From: Siphonodentalium dalli
Taxonomy: Eukaryota > Mollusca > Scaphopoda > Gadilida > Siphonodentaliidae
Assembly (NCBI GenBank): GCA_032622095.1
Contig: CP136064.1
Span: 133,493,129-133,557,128 of the forward strand
DNA: 64,000 bases
Reading direction: 5' to 3'
Of the stretch, positions 12,129 to 24,700 are shown one piece after another (the first letter of the stretch is position 1; each line of letters starts with the position of its first letter). Under the pieces are notes generated by a model. It was given only the letters and a program-made list of their open reading frames with translations. It was not told where the DNA came from and ran no database searches. The position numbers and the translations under genes were made by a program.

Positions 12129-13332
12129 AGTGTCAATGACACTGTAGCTCAACTTTCATGTTAGTCAATTTAGGAATGCGGAAAGTTGAAATGTCTAAGT
12201 AATACCAGATGTCAAAATCAAGAGATAAAATATAGTAAAATCCAAAATGGCTGCTGGCGGCCCTGTTTTCCAATGAAATTCCAAAATATTTTGATATCTC
12301 CCATCTAGTGGCCACCCGGAAGATCAATATAAAGTTTGGAGACAAATCAGATGAAGAATGTGGTCTGTTGGGTGTGCAAAAGGATTTAGTCATGCTAAGA
12401 GTAAAATCCTAGATGGCTGCCGGCAGCCCTGTTTTTCATCAAAAAGTTTTCATCCAGAAGTGATTTACAAACATGCCTGTAAATTTTCAAAACAATTCAC
12501 CAATAGATGCGGGTTGCAGGGTGTGCCGAGGATTCAAATTTGAAAAATAAAGTATCAATGACCCTGAAGCTCAACTTGGAGAGGGGCTATTGTCGAATGT
12601 TACAGTTAATGGACTGAAAGGGAATGTAGAAAGTTTGTATGTCTATGTGGCCAATGTCTAAACAGCCAATGGATTTTGGCGACGATCGGATGAGGGATGT
12701 GGCCTGTAGGGTGTGCCATAGGATTTAATGATGCAAAGAGTAAAATCCAAGATGGCCACTGGCGGCCATGTTTTTCAACATATATTGATGGCTCCCATCC
12801 AGGTCATGTTTTTCATTGGAAATCATTCAAATTCAATAGCTCCCATCTAGAGGTGATCACAAACATGACTGTAAATTTTCAAAACATTTCACCAATAATT
12901 GTGGGCTACATGGTGTGGCGATTGGTTCCAATCTGAATTCCAATATGGCTGCTGGTGGCCTTGTTTTTTAACAGAATTAGGAAACAATGGTGATCTCCCA
13001 TCTAGAGGTCACCCCGAAGATTCATATGAAGTTTGGTGACGATCGGATGAGAGATGTGATATATAGGGTGTGCTAAAGGATTTTTTAATTTCTTTAACAA
13101 AGCGGCATCGACTTGCCACGTTGTCGGGGGACACTGTGGTCGGCTGACCTTTTATTTTCATTGAAAATCGAAAATAAATGGTAAGCTCCTATTTCGAGGT
13201 AACCCCGATGATCCATATGAAGTTTGGTGATGATTGGAAGAGGAATATGGCCTGTAGGGTGTACCAAAGGAAATTGTTGATGGATGCACAATTATCAACT
13301 CATGACAATAGCTCAAACTTTACAAAGTAAAG
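12129..13332 (+). mobile_element. Family-1 Helitron-like elements, two 5' ends and one 3' end
   Basis: A palindromic 5' end at 12,129-12,143 starts a short copy. A second, more diverged 5' end (GTATCAATGACCCTGAAGCTC near 12,549) starts another, which runs through subtype B units to a 3' end near 13,330 (TTTACAAAGTAAAGTTGAT). Units carry AAGATGGC, GATCGGATGAGGGATGTGG and CTGTAGGGTGTGCC. This looks like one copy joined to, or nested in, another. Confidence 0.6.
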
Positions 13333-14256
13333 TTGATCGATTTTAAAAAGGACAGCAGCACTATAAATAGTAAAGACATGTGTCATCACTTCAAAAAGAG
13401 AAAGTGAATAATAATTAACAAACATACATGAGGCCTTCTTGCCTCAACAGTTACACATTCAATTACACTGGAATTCTCAACATGGTCTCTTAAAAAAAAT
13501 CAGAACTTATATTCTACATCAACATCTCTGTAATTGCAATATTGAATTTACTTCTGCACCACACAGCACCACATGGAATTCCACTGCATGATTTGATATA
13601 CAGAAATATATGCAATATCCAATTCTCAGTGAGAGATCATTAGTTACCATAGGGTGGTGTGGTTTGAATTAATCTGACTAAATTTGTTACTTACAAGTAG
13701 CTCAATTGGATTGGTTATATTTATCTTGATCACAGTTTGATGGATTCATCTTGCACCAGCGCACACTGGTTTTCAGATTCACAAATATGGGAATTTGAAG
13801 ATGTATTCAAAAGTTTCAATGACGCACATGTAATTCCTTATTGAATTGAAGCTTGATTTTTGTGGTATTGGTGTCTGCTTACATTTTGTTGTTTGTGTAT
13901 ATGAGTATTAGTGAATTAATTATCACTATTTATTTTAGCTATAAAAACCCATAACTGAGCATGCACTCAATATGTGAAAAATCATTTGTTACGAAGCATG
14001 CCATGGTAGAGTGTGAAATTCGAAAATAATTGCATTCAGCTCAAGTTATATATTAAAATTTGACTTGGCTTTTATGAGACTGCAATGAACATGGAATTTT
14101 GAGATGGATTTTAATGGATGGATGATTTCCAAATTGATGTTAATAGTAATTGAATTGCTCTAACAGAGTAAACATACCACCAAACACAACTTTTATAGAT
14201 TTTCAGAAGTGGAATGTTTCCATTCTGTCAGTTTAATATAAATATTTATCATTGTG
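13333..14256. other. No gene recognised (0.9 kb)
   Basis: AT-rich unique sequence. No exon with splice signals and no repeat structure was recognised. Confidence 0.4.
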
Positions 14257-14260
14257 TTAA

Positions 14261-14423
14261 CTCTTCCATGACTGGAGCTTCCTGAAATTTTGCAACAACA
14301 CTGTGTCAATGCATTCATTCTCTTATATATGTGAGTTTCCCATTGGGAGTCTCGCATATATAAGAGACTGTACTGGCACATGATCTTTAATGCTGCAACA
14401 GCGCAGCTACCATCATGAAAGGG
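14261..14423. mobile_element. piggyBac-like MITE (163 bp) flanked by TTAA
   Basis: TTAA lies on both sides (14,257-14,260 and 14,424-14,427). The ends are imperfect inverted repeats, CTCTTCCATGACTGGAGCT against CATGAAAGGG reversed. The centre is a large palindrome, CTCTTATATATGTGAG then CTCGCATATATAAGAG. TTAA duplication is diagnostic of piggyBac-type insertion. Confidence 0.6.
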
Positions 14424-14796
14424 TTAAGTGTATTATGAGTGCTTTTTCTGGAGAAGCTGCCCCATTGCCATCCAATGCTTTTGGTGGCCTGAATATTCTA
14501 TGAAGTTCTATTATGCTGTTCTTATGGCTTGCTGCCTTCTATGGAGCCATGTAGCCACCACCATCCATGGTATGAGGACACCATGGCTAAATTCTACTAA
14601 TTATATTGTCTTTTTGGCGCCATCCATATATTGGAAATCTAGATGACTAGACAGTCAATTTAAATTTTGTATTGAGAAAAATAAATAATGTTTCAGTAAT
14701 TGTGGTAATTAGTCACTTGACTAAATATGTCTTGGGAAATATTGTCAACGACTCAATGTTTCTAAAGAAACCAAACAAAACGAATCCCAAAATGAA

Positions 14797-16175
14797 AGTG
14801 TCAATGACACTGTAACTCAACTTGGAAAAGGGATAATTTCATTGGGGAAAGCAGAAAGTTGAAATGTTTAATCCCATCTAGAGGATACCCTGAAGATCCA
14901 TATGAAAATTGGTGACAATTGGATGAGATATGTGACCTGTAGGGTGTGCTTAAGGATTTAGTCATGCAAAGAGTGAAACCCAAGATGGCGCCTGGCAGCC
15001 ATGTTTTTAAACAAAATTTGAAAAGAATAGGATGGTCACCTCAAAGATCAATTTGAAGTCTAGTGACAACCAGATGAGGGATGACATCTGTAGGGTGTGG
15101 TAGGGTGTGCTGAAGGATTTAGTTATGCAAAGTGTAAAATCCAAGATAGCTGTCAGCAGCCATGTTTTTTACCGAATTTTTTTCAAATTTGATAGCTCCC
15201 ATTTAACCCTTTACCCAATAAACCGGCCAAAACGGCCAAATAAAGCTTCAACAGCCTAAAATATCTTCGGTCTGTCTCAATAGAACCATACAAATATGGA
15301 TATCATTGGAACCGGCTCCTTGACCACATTGTGATAGTTACAGTTATGCCCTGTGCCAATGCATTCTCTTATATATGCGAGTCGACCATAGGTAGCCTCG
15401 CATATATAAGAGAATACATTGGCCTAAAAAAAATCTTTTTTTAACACTTTTTACCATTTGTTCTTACATTCTTTAACAATTTTATAATTTTTAATGTGTT
15501 AAGCCAATGCATTCTCTTATATATGCGAGGCGACCTATGGTCGACTCGCATATATAAGAGAATGCATTGGCACAGGGTCGTTCTGTTGGGTAAAGGGTTA
15601 AAGGTGATTCTAAACATGCCTGTAAATTTTCAAAACAATTCTCCAATAAATACGGGCTGGAGTGTGTGCTGATGGATCCAAATCTAAGATGACTGCTGGT
15701 GTGTAAAAATGGGAGGCTCCCATCTAGAGTTTACCCCCCGAAGATGCATATGCAGTTTGGTGATGCTCGGATGAGAGATGTGATTTGTAGGGTGTGCCAA
15801 AGGATTTAGTCATGCAAGGAGTAAAATCCAAGATGGCTCCCAGTGGCCATTTTCTCAATATAATTTAAATAAAGGATTGTCGCTCTCATCTTGTGGTTAC
15901 CCCAAAGATCCATATGAAGTTTGGTGTCAATCGGATGAGGGATGTGGTCTGTAGAGTGTGTCAAAGGATTTAGTCATGAAAAGAGTAACATACAAGATGG
16001 CCACTGGCAGCCATGTTTTTTAACAGAATTCGGAAAAAAGGTAAGTTCCCATTCTCTAATAAATACGGGCTGCAGGGTATACCATTTGATTAAAATTTGA
16101 AATCTAAGATAGCTGCTGGCCATGTTTTTTTGACGAATGAACCTAAAATGACTGTTCCCATCTACATGTCATTGT
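14797..16175 (+). mobile_element. Family-1 Helitron-like element, 5' part, interrupted
   Basis: The 5' palindrome AGTGTCAATGACACT (14,797-14,811) leads into subtype B tandem units. A piggyBac-like MITE sits at 15,207-15,597. The family sequence stops near 16,175 (CATCTACATGTCATTGTAA). The 3' end at 18,444-18,607 may be the other half of the same element, separated by two hAT elements and a palindromic MITE. Confidence 0.6.
15207..15597. mobile_element. piggyBac-like MITE (391 bp) with two long palindromes
   Basis: Perfect 16-bp inverted ends (including the target TTAA) read TTAACCCTTTACCCAA at 15,203-15,218 and its complement at 15,586-15,601. Inside are two ~70-bp palindromes (15,355-15,424 and 15,505-15,573) with arms CAATGCATTCTCTTATATAT and GCGAG. 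Removing the insert rejoins the family-1 host unit (CTCCCAT...AGGTGATTCTAAACATGCC), which proves insertion. Confidence 0.75.
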
Positions 16176-16219
16176 AATTCATTTGAGTATTTGTCACTAA
16201 AAACAAGCATTCTGATTAG

Positions 16220-16780
16220 CAGGGTCCGCGCTGGACCGAAATTTACTTTTGCCAAATAATTTGCCAAATAAAATTTTGTTTTCCAAATTATTTAGAATAT
16301 GCCAAATATTATCAATGATAGTATCATTTTCTGCAACCTTGATTGAGTCTTATGTTTCGACACTCGCGGTTTGATATCGATAGAAAAGCAGTTAATTAAT
16401 GATTATACTCTCGTCTCTATTGTGGTTTATCAAACAACAATAAACCAATCGCCGAACAAAACAATGATAGAAGCGTTGCTTCATCAGATGGGAGCATCAC
16501 AAGAGGATTAGCTATGTAAATACCACCATCACACTAATGGTATCAGATTAACTGCATCTCAATGGAGGTGGTAACTTTTCCGAAACCATATAAACACAAC
16601 TAATATAATTCTATTGTAATACTTTCCTAAAATGAATGGTATTGATTGACCGATATTTTTCAACTTTATTGAGGAATTAAAAAGTGACTTGCCAAAACTT
16701 TTGCCAAATGAATTATTTTTTTGCCAAATGTGAATTATTTTTGCCATTGGCAAATTTGGCAAGTGGCAGCGCGAACCATG
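16220..16780. mobile_element. hAT-like MITE (561 bp), TSD CTGATTAG
   Basis: Ends are CAGGGTCCGCGCTG and CAGCGCGAACCATG (inverted, imperfect). The 8-bp duplication CTGATTAG is exact at 16,212-16,219 and 16,781-16,788. The inside has repeated TTTGCCAAAT motifs near both ends and no transposase. Confidence 0.8.
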
Positions 16781-16785
16781 CTGAT

Positions 16786-17889
16786 TAGGGATCTGCGAAT
16801 TGGGGATATTGCATTGAATCGAATCTCGGTTTCGAATCTCCTTTCTGATATCGACATCAAATCGATTGACATTGTTTACCAGTGTTTATTTCCTTGTCTC
16901 ATGACGAAAAACTGCAAAATTCACTAGATACTATATAACAATGTTAATCTCTTTAAACATCCATTGGAACTTGTGTTTTCTTTAGGAAAATCATTACATA
17001 GCAAGTCATTCTCATGAAGTGTTTGTGATATGTTGCATTGAATTTCTATCTAGATGTGTCATGGCGAACTGACACCAGTAGTGACACTAAGAAACTTAAA
17101 GACAGTTCAATCAATGTATCACATATCCCATGGAATGGAAGTCACTTGTCTACATTCTTTAATAAAGATAATAAAGATTTGACACACTTGGACATAGATC
17201 ACACACCTACATCACATATTCACAGTAATTGTCTTCACGGAGGGGGGGTCCCAGAAAACAGACATAATTTACAAGTGTTAAATGTTATCAACAAGATTAA
17301 ACGGATGGTGCAACGCACTCGATTTCCAGGGAAACAGAAAATGAAAGCAGGAAATTTCCAGGAATTCTGTCGGCAGTGTCGCAGATAAACTGGTCGCACA
17401 TAATGAAGTAATTTAAGAACGTAATAGACCGATTGTTCTAAGGTTTCTGTTCATTCCAATCTATGTTTTGTCGCGCATAACCACGGCCGACATTGAATTT
17501 TATTCATGTAATCTGAATTGGATATCTGAAGTTCTAAACATATGGTAATCAACTGAGTATACAATATATATATTGTGATACAGATTACATATATATGTGG
17601 CGAATGATCACTGTCACTGGTTGCGATCGAAGCACATAATTTGCATAATGCATGTCTATTCTGAACGGCATACATTACATTACATACATTGGCTAACTTG
17701 TCAACCTTGTGCTTCAATCTTTGTGATTTCAGGTCATTTGGCAAGTGTTATCTAGACACAAATAACGAGACTACACCAAAGGTACACCGATTCGAAAATA
17801 TCCGAATCAACGGACCGATTCGGTGTCGATCTCGGATCGGGTGCCCGATATCGACATCGAACCGAATCTCGAATATTCGTAGGTCCCTA
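16786..17889. mobile_element. hAT-like element (1.1 kb), TSD ATTCTGAT
   Basis: Ends TAGGGATCTGCGAATT and AATATTCGTAGGTCCCTA are inverted repeats. The 8-bp duplication ATTCTGAT lies at 16,209-16,216 and 17,890-17,897 once the 561-bp hAT MITE inserted at its left junction is taken out. Subterminal regions are rich in TCGAAT, GATTCG and CGATATCGACATC motifs. It carries the 116-codon ORF at 17,038-17,388. Confidence 0.75.
17038..17388 (+). CDS. 116-codon ORF inside a hAT element, unrecognised
   Basis: This is one of the longest open frames without a tandem-repeat explanation. It begins MNFYLDVSWRTD, is rich in H, N, S and D, and ends in a basic tail (NFQEFCRQCRR). It lies wholly within the hAT-like element at 16,786-17,889. 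It shows no transposase motif that I recognise, such as a BED finger or a hAT dimerisation region. It may be a remnant, a captured exon, or chance. Confidence 0.25.
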   Translation: MNFYLDVSWRTDTSSDTKKLKDSSINVSHIPWNGSHLSTFFNKDNKDLTHLDIDHTPTSHIHSNCLHGGGVPENRHNLQVLNVINKIKRMVQRTRFPGKQKMKAGNFQEFCRQCRR

Positions 17890-17897
17890 ATTCTGAT

Positions 17898-18309
17898 AGG
17901 CCGAAAGCGGCTAACTTTAGTTTTCGATTCACCGACATCAGCCGCTTCAGGGTGCATCTAATCTGAATGTAGCACGGTAAAATTTCATCGGTGCAGAACA
18001 GAGTAACGAAACGAGCACACCCGCGCGTTGTTGTCTATAGATACTGTTCATCGGCCGTTTCAGCGTGCATCAAAATCTGAATGTAGCATGGTAAAATTTC
18101 ATCGGCGCAGAACGGAGTTGCGAAACGAGCCAACCCGCCCCACAGGAAATTGTAATGGAGCAGTGTTCCGAGTAACGCAATGAACAAACCCAACAATTTG
18201 TGCACGGTGACAACGGCAAAATGAAAGTCTCGATTTGTGTCATGAAAATGACTAAATGATACTTTTTATACAGTTTTTTTGCAAATTCCTTGCTAGATTG
18301 AATTACAAT
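17898..18309. other. No gene recognised; short direct repeat
   Basis: A direct repeat of about 80 bases (around 17,942-18,030 and 18,056-18,135) shares CTGAATGTAGCAYGGTAAAA and GCAGAACRGAGT. Otherwise nothing was recognised. Confidence 0.4.
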
Positions 18310-18443
18310 GGAGATAAACGTACCCTGTTGAGTTGTACATTCTGGGATTCATGCATGAAAACAGTTTGTAAACTCGCCGGTAAGCCGGCTCGTTCACAAA
18401 CTGTTTTCATGCTCAAATCCCAAAATGTACAACGTTTATCTCC
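18310..18443. mobile_element. Palindromic MITE (134 bp)
   Basis: The arms GGAGATAAACGT...CATGAAAACAGTTTGT and the complement match over about 48 bp, apart from an 11-base insertion in the left arm. The loop contains a second small palindrome, GCCGGTAAGCCGGC. No clear target duplication was seen. It abuts the family-1 3' fragment. Confidence 0.65.
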
Positions 18444-18607
18444 TAAATGTAGACATCCAATATAAATTTCATAATGATCAGATGAATGGTATGGCCTGTA
18501 GCCCCTGCTAATGGACATTGTTGACCGGACAGACGTACGCACACACAGACAGCAGATACAACCCATGGCAATAGCTCAACCTTTACAAAGTAAAGTTGAA
18601 CTAAAAA
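18444..18607 (+). mobile_element. Family-1 3'-end fragment
   Basis: Starts mid-unit (TAAATTTCATAATGATCAGA), then CTGTAGCCCCTGCTAATGG, a CA/ACAG-rich stretch, and the 3' hairpin CCTTTACAAAGTAAAGTTGA ending ACTAA. It may be the missing 3' part of the element at 14,797-16,175. Confidence 0.65.
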
Positions 18608-18704
18608 ATGAATAAATGATGTGCAGAAAATATTAATAGGATGTTACAAATAAATGTGATGGATGACTGAATGAAATGGAAGATCCTGTTAATATCTGTG
18701 AATA

Positions 18705-18730
18705 TTATAGTTCGTCATGGTGGCGGAATT
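18705..18730 (-). CDS. UGGT: UGGT terminal exon encoding HDEL
   Basis: This 26-base exon follows a good acceptor (TTTTTCAG). Two bases complete a lysine codon, then it encodes FRHHDEL and the stop TAA. HDEL is the classic ER-retrieval signal bound by KDEL receptors and is what a soluble ER-lumen enzyme such as UGGT needs. The exact phase match to exon h makes chance unlikely. The 3' UTR is not resolved; no clear AATAAA follows within the next 100 bases. Confidence 0.9.
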
Positions 18731-21700
18731 CTGAAAAATAAAATAAAATGTCTTTAATCAGTTGTTCTTTCTCATGTAATTATTTTGAATGGTCAGTTTC
18801 GACAGAGGCTCAGCATTCGAACCTAGAGTGGTCAGGTCTTTTATGTGAACAGTGATTGAGACTTGAGACATTTGGCATTTTCATGTGCATTATTTCCCCC
18901 GCCTGCATAATGTATTTCAAACTGAAAGATGACTGCCATTTAGGAATGTACTCTACTTGTGGCAGTTCAGATAAGAAGTGTAAACACTGACTGGAGTCAT
19001 ATACAAGACAGTCAATGACTGTGGGGTCGCTCACCAGACTGCAAAGACTGATAAGACTGGGACTCTGGAGACCAAAACAGTCAGCACTTTTCATAATCAC
19101 TTTAAAAGAAGTAGATTTAAACAGGATATGTGGCTAGAGAGACTTCAAGTATGTTGCTTGGTGAAAAATCCACCTTGAAATTGCCAACTGTACACTACTG
19201 ATCACCCCCCTCCTCCAGCTCAACAAGTCCCCTCCCGACTGGGATCCAGACTCCCAAGTCTTAGGTTGGAATTTCACAACCGACACCTCAAACTTTCTCA
19301 ATTGTTGGAAATTTCCAATCTCACAAGCGCCTTTTTCTAAAACTATTTAAACATGTTTGAAGCCCAATTATCCATGGACCCAAAACACAATACATGTATG
19401 TCAGACCAATCAGTCAGGTGGTTCCAAGGTAGATGTTTTAATGAATTTGGTATTTCGATGATTTTATTAGACACAAAAGTGTTAACTCCCCATAGCCTGC
19501 CATTTCTTGACAGGTTGACCTCATTTTAACAAATCTGAATCTCAGTCACTAAAGGATCCTCCTGATTCCTCCATACTATATGTAAGCTAAATAGTCCAAA
19601 CTCTCTTGAGAAGACATTTTAAGAATTACTATAGAGACATATAGTTATGTCCCTGGTCCCACCCTATTTAACCTGGTGACCCCATCTGAATAAATTTGAA
19701 TCCCAGACATCAAAGACCCCTTCATACATATCATAAATATCAATCAAATAGACCTGGTGGTCCTTGTGAAGGAAGCATATTAAGAGGGAAACTGTCCTTC
19801 GCTTGGCCCCTATTTGACCAGGTGACCCCATTAAAAAAATCTGAATGCAGTCAAGGAAGAACATTCCATTCTATATAAGCCAACTAGTTCTTGCAAACAT
19901 ATTTTAAGAATTACTATGTAGTGAAATAGTTAAGTCTCTTGCTCTGCCCTTATTTGACTTTGTGATCCCATTTTCACAAATCTGATAAGGATAAAAATTA
20001 AGTTCCCCAGTTGAAGTTGGTGATGTTCACCCATTGGGCCCCTCAATTATGAATTTTATCTTCTGCAAATTAGGGGATATAGAAACTTCCTAGAAGGGAA
20101 ATTGAACTAACAACAATGTAAATTTGATACTATAGATACTTCCCAGAAGATGAGGCCTAAGCAGAATGAGATCTTGAGACTCTATATACTTCCCAGAAGA
20201 TGAGGCCTAAGCAGAATAAGGTTCTCAGAGGGTGTATTTGGTTATGCTAGCCTGCTGTGTGGAGCAACATGAATTCACCCTCTGGGAACCTCATTCTACA
20301 AATGCCAGACACTTTTGGAGAAAATGAAATTAATCTGATTTTAATGACCACTGAGTGATAATATAAACAACAAGGGTGCTTCATTGATAACACCATTAAT
20401 CTCATTTAAATTATGAATGACATGAATACACTCCCTGGGGACTCTGCCTATAGCTACAGAATACTTTATTTACCTGTGAGTTAGGAGGTGAGATAGGGTG
20501 GAATGCTGTTGGTTGGGGGCAGGGTGGGGTTTTGGGTCATGTATGTATGTATGTAAAATTGATCAAGGAGTTCCTGAATATTTTATTATTTTTTGGGGAA
20601 TTATGGCCCTGGCTCCACCCCTATTTGACCCAGTGACCCCATTTGAACAAATCAGAACCCCAGTCATTCAATGACCCCACATACCAAATATAAACTAAAT
20701 CGGCATAATGGTTCTTGACAAGAAGTCGTTATAAGAATTACCAAGGAGGAATATAGTTATGGCCCTGGTTTCGCAACTGTTTGACACAGTGACCTCATTT
20801 GAACAAATCTGAATGACAGTCACCTAGGGAACATCCAGACCAAATATGATCAAAATGCAAAAATGTTATGTCCCTGGCTCTGCCCCTAATTGACCCAGTG
20901 ACCCAATTTGAACAAATCTGAACCCCAGTCACCCAAGGTCTCTCTGTACCAAATATAAGCTAAATCAGCCAAATATTTTTTTAGAAGAAGTCATTGTAAG
21001 AATTACTATGAGTTATGGCCCTGGTTTCTCAACTAATTGACCGGGTGACCTCATTTGAACAAATCTGAACACCAGTCACCCAAGGACCCTCCATACCAAA
21101 TATTAGCTAAATCGGCACAATGGTTATGGACAAGAAGTTGTTGTAAGAATTACTGTGGAGGAATAGAGTTATGGCCCTGGTTTCACAACTATTTGACCCA
21201 GTGACCTCATTTGAACAAATCTGAATGAGAGTCACCTAGGGAACATCCACACCAAATATGAACCAATTCGGTATGATGGTTTCAGAGGAGAAGATGTTTT
21301 TTTTTAAAGTTGACGGACAGACGGACGCACGACGGACGAGGAGTGATGACTATAGCTCCACCGGAGACTTCGTCTCAGGTGAGCTAATAAAATGAGTACC
21401 CAGCAAGGGAATGATGGATATTTAAATTGTGTTCATTCTGATGAGAATGGAAATATGCAGACAAGCTATAAAGCATTTTGTCTTCAAGAAATTTTACAAC
21501 ATCTGAACACACATTTGCAATAGGACTCCTCTATTCTCTTTCATAGTCTACACCTTATAAAACTGTCTACTTTCATTGAAAATTGACACTAAGAAGCTTC
21601 AGGGTTTTTAATTTCTCTAAACTACTTTTGTTAGTCATTCAAATCTGTTTTACAAATATATACACACATAAACACGGTCAGATAAGATATATGTTCATAT

Positions 21701-24700
21701 TTGCTTACTGTTATCTATCTCTTCTATTTTATCCTCAGCAACCTCATATTCTGTTTGGAACCTTGTGCTAGTTCCATATATTTTATCCCATAATACTTTT
21801 ATCTCATAATCATAGTCCTTCCATTCTGGGACTATCCTCATGGCAGCCTTCAGTTTTGGCTCCTTTGTCAGAGGATTATTACACTGAAAATGATACATGG
21901 TACATGTATACAATGACACAGTAGCTCAACTTGGGGATGAGTTAATTTTTTGCTGAGCAATGAAAAGAATGATAAAGAAGAAGTCATGCTGGAGATCCAT
22001 ATAAAGTTTGATCATGATCGGATGAGGGAAATATGGTCTGTAGGGTGTGCCAAAGGATTTAGTCATACAAAGAGTAAATTCCAAGATGGTCAACCATGTT
22101 TTTTCAAAAAAGTTTCAGTCAAAATAGGAGGGCAGGAGGCTCCCATCTGGAGGTCACCCCGAGATCCATATGATGTTTGTGATAATCGGATGAGGGACAT
22201 GTGGTCTGTAGGGTGTGCCAAAGGATTTAGTCATACAAGGAGTAAATTCCAAGATGTTTTTTGACGAATTTCGGTCAAAATATGAGGCTCTCATCTAGAG
22301 GTCATCCCGAAGATCCATATGAATTTTGATGATCATCAAAATCAAATGAGGGATATGGTCTGGAGGTTGTGCCAAAGGAGTTAGTCGTGGAAAGAGTAAA
22401 ATCCAAGATGGCTACTGGCAGCAAAGTTTATAATAGAAAATTGTTCAATTTTGATAGCTCCCATCTAGAGGTGATTCTAAACATGCCTGTAAATATTCAA
22501 ATCAATTCTCCAATAAATTCAAATTTGAAATCCAAAATGGCTGCTGGCAGCCATGTTTTTTAACAAATTTTGGTCAAAATATGAGGCTCCCATCTAGAGA
22601 TGGTGTGATTGTATTCTTACAGCATGGAGGCATGGTTATTATGGTTCATCAGTGCAAAATGCAAAAGGTACACACTCGCTGTTATAATCCAGTAGTAGCT
22701 GATACATCAGGTCATCATTCTGAGGAAATGACTCCGATTGCTAATAAGGGGTCATCTCAAAACTACTATCGGGATCCCGATAAATATCCCGATAACTCAA
22801 AACTATCTTCTAAATTTCCCGATTGATCCCGATAGAGCGGTCGCCATTTCCCGAAAATATTCCGATACAGCATCTAAATATTCCGATAACACGCTGATTG
22901 ACCATTTATTTCAAAAACAATTATGTCTGTTTTGATAATCGATGAATCGAGCATGTTGTTTTGTTTATATATTTGTTTCTGTTTCCGGTGAACAATGTGT
23001 TGTCATTACTTTTGGATTCGTCCACAGCTTCCTTCGTAAGCACATTTCTATTGGGGTGGAAGCTTGTTTAAAAGAATTAAAACTCTACATGTTTCAAGTT
23101 TTGATTCGAAGTTATTAAATTGTCCATTGAATTATTTTTGCATATTATTCATACAGCACATATCTCCTAGAGCGCTCTGAAGGAAACATAAAAAGGAATG
23201 GTTTCATAAAGGTAGTATCCCTTCAACACTAGCAATAGACTGGTCCAAAGTGAACGTGATAAAAAATTCAAATATATATTTGATAAAAATCGAATAAATT
23301 ACCAACATGTGAAATAAATGCCATAAGATTACGATAATTACTACACATTGGCTTCAAATAGTTGATTTTCAAATGCAGGTAGCTTTCTTTAAACAATATT
23401 TGAGAACTATATTGTTCGGCTGATTTTCCCACCACATGATTTGTGCTTATTTTTTGGCGCCATCAGTGTCTAGTAAACAATTCACGATGCCAGGATTTCA
23501 AACCATCATTCAAGAATAAATTTGTTCTCAAAACTACGGCCAATAAATATAATTTCTCCCAGTGTATTTGTTTTATCAACCATACTCAGTGTAAAATTGA
23601 CAAGGTAATTCTTAAAATGCAGATAACGAAATGCGCTAAATCATTATTTTTGAAAATGGCGCGTACTCTTGCATGTGACAGATCCCTCCCTACACATTTC
23701 GATGCTTCGATCATGCCAGTCATATATGACATAATATTGGCAAGTCATTTTAAAATGATGGACTGGCTATTAATATCGATAAAGGTACGCGCATTTGAGA
23801 TATCAAACTAAATAAAAGTTAGCAAGACATCTTTTTGAAAAAATATGACGAAATATAGGCCTACTACAAACAAATCGCATCGTGTTACCTTGACCTTGAT
23901 GATGCAATCGTAAAATTCGACACTGTCAACATAATTAGGCTATGTTCAACTTATCGTAGCCCATGCATACATTTAATTGTCAGTTAAATGTTATGATTAC
24001 TTCGCGTATTTATAACTTTTGCACTGCAGATTCGCACATGGAATTTTCCAGTCATATTTTCACAGGTCTGTATAGACGCTCTTTATTTACCATATTAGGA
24101 TTCATGGAAACAATAACATCATGGAAAAACTATGGAATTAATACTAAATTGTTAATGCTAAAAGTTTACATATACAGCAGGACGCCCCACCCCCCCCCAT
24201 ATACATGTCATGTTACGAATCTCTATTTACTCTATACTAAAAGATAGAGAACAGAGTAGATATTCATGGCGTACATGATCGATCTACCCCCCTCCCCCGA
24301 AACTGCATGACCATGCAGAATGTAGGCACAACAGCAAAATTTCATGCTTAAAGTTTAACCCACTGTGGAGTTATATTTTTCTTTCTACTGTGCACAGTGT
24401 CTACTGGCGAGTTTTGTTGTTTGCGATCCATGCATGTGCTGGTAAACAAAAATGCACTTGCGTTATAAAGCACATCAAATTCTGTCGCACATTGCAATAA
24501 ATTTCGCCTAGGCTATGTATATTCGGAATATACGTACAGGTCCGATATTTTTTAAGCTGGAGTTGTCCCATGTTTGAAATTGTTTTATAAATCCGTTCAC
24601 TGTATGAAATCTGAAAATGATTTGTCTTCTTCAAGACAGGCACGATGAAGTGACTCAGGGTTTCCGCCAGGCCGGCTGTGGGTCAGTCCCACGAACCCAT

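Noticed and set aside
17448-17744. 97-codon minus-strand ORF inside a hAT
   Set aside because: No motif, and it lies in non-coding-looking AT-rich sequence of the element; nothing supports translation.
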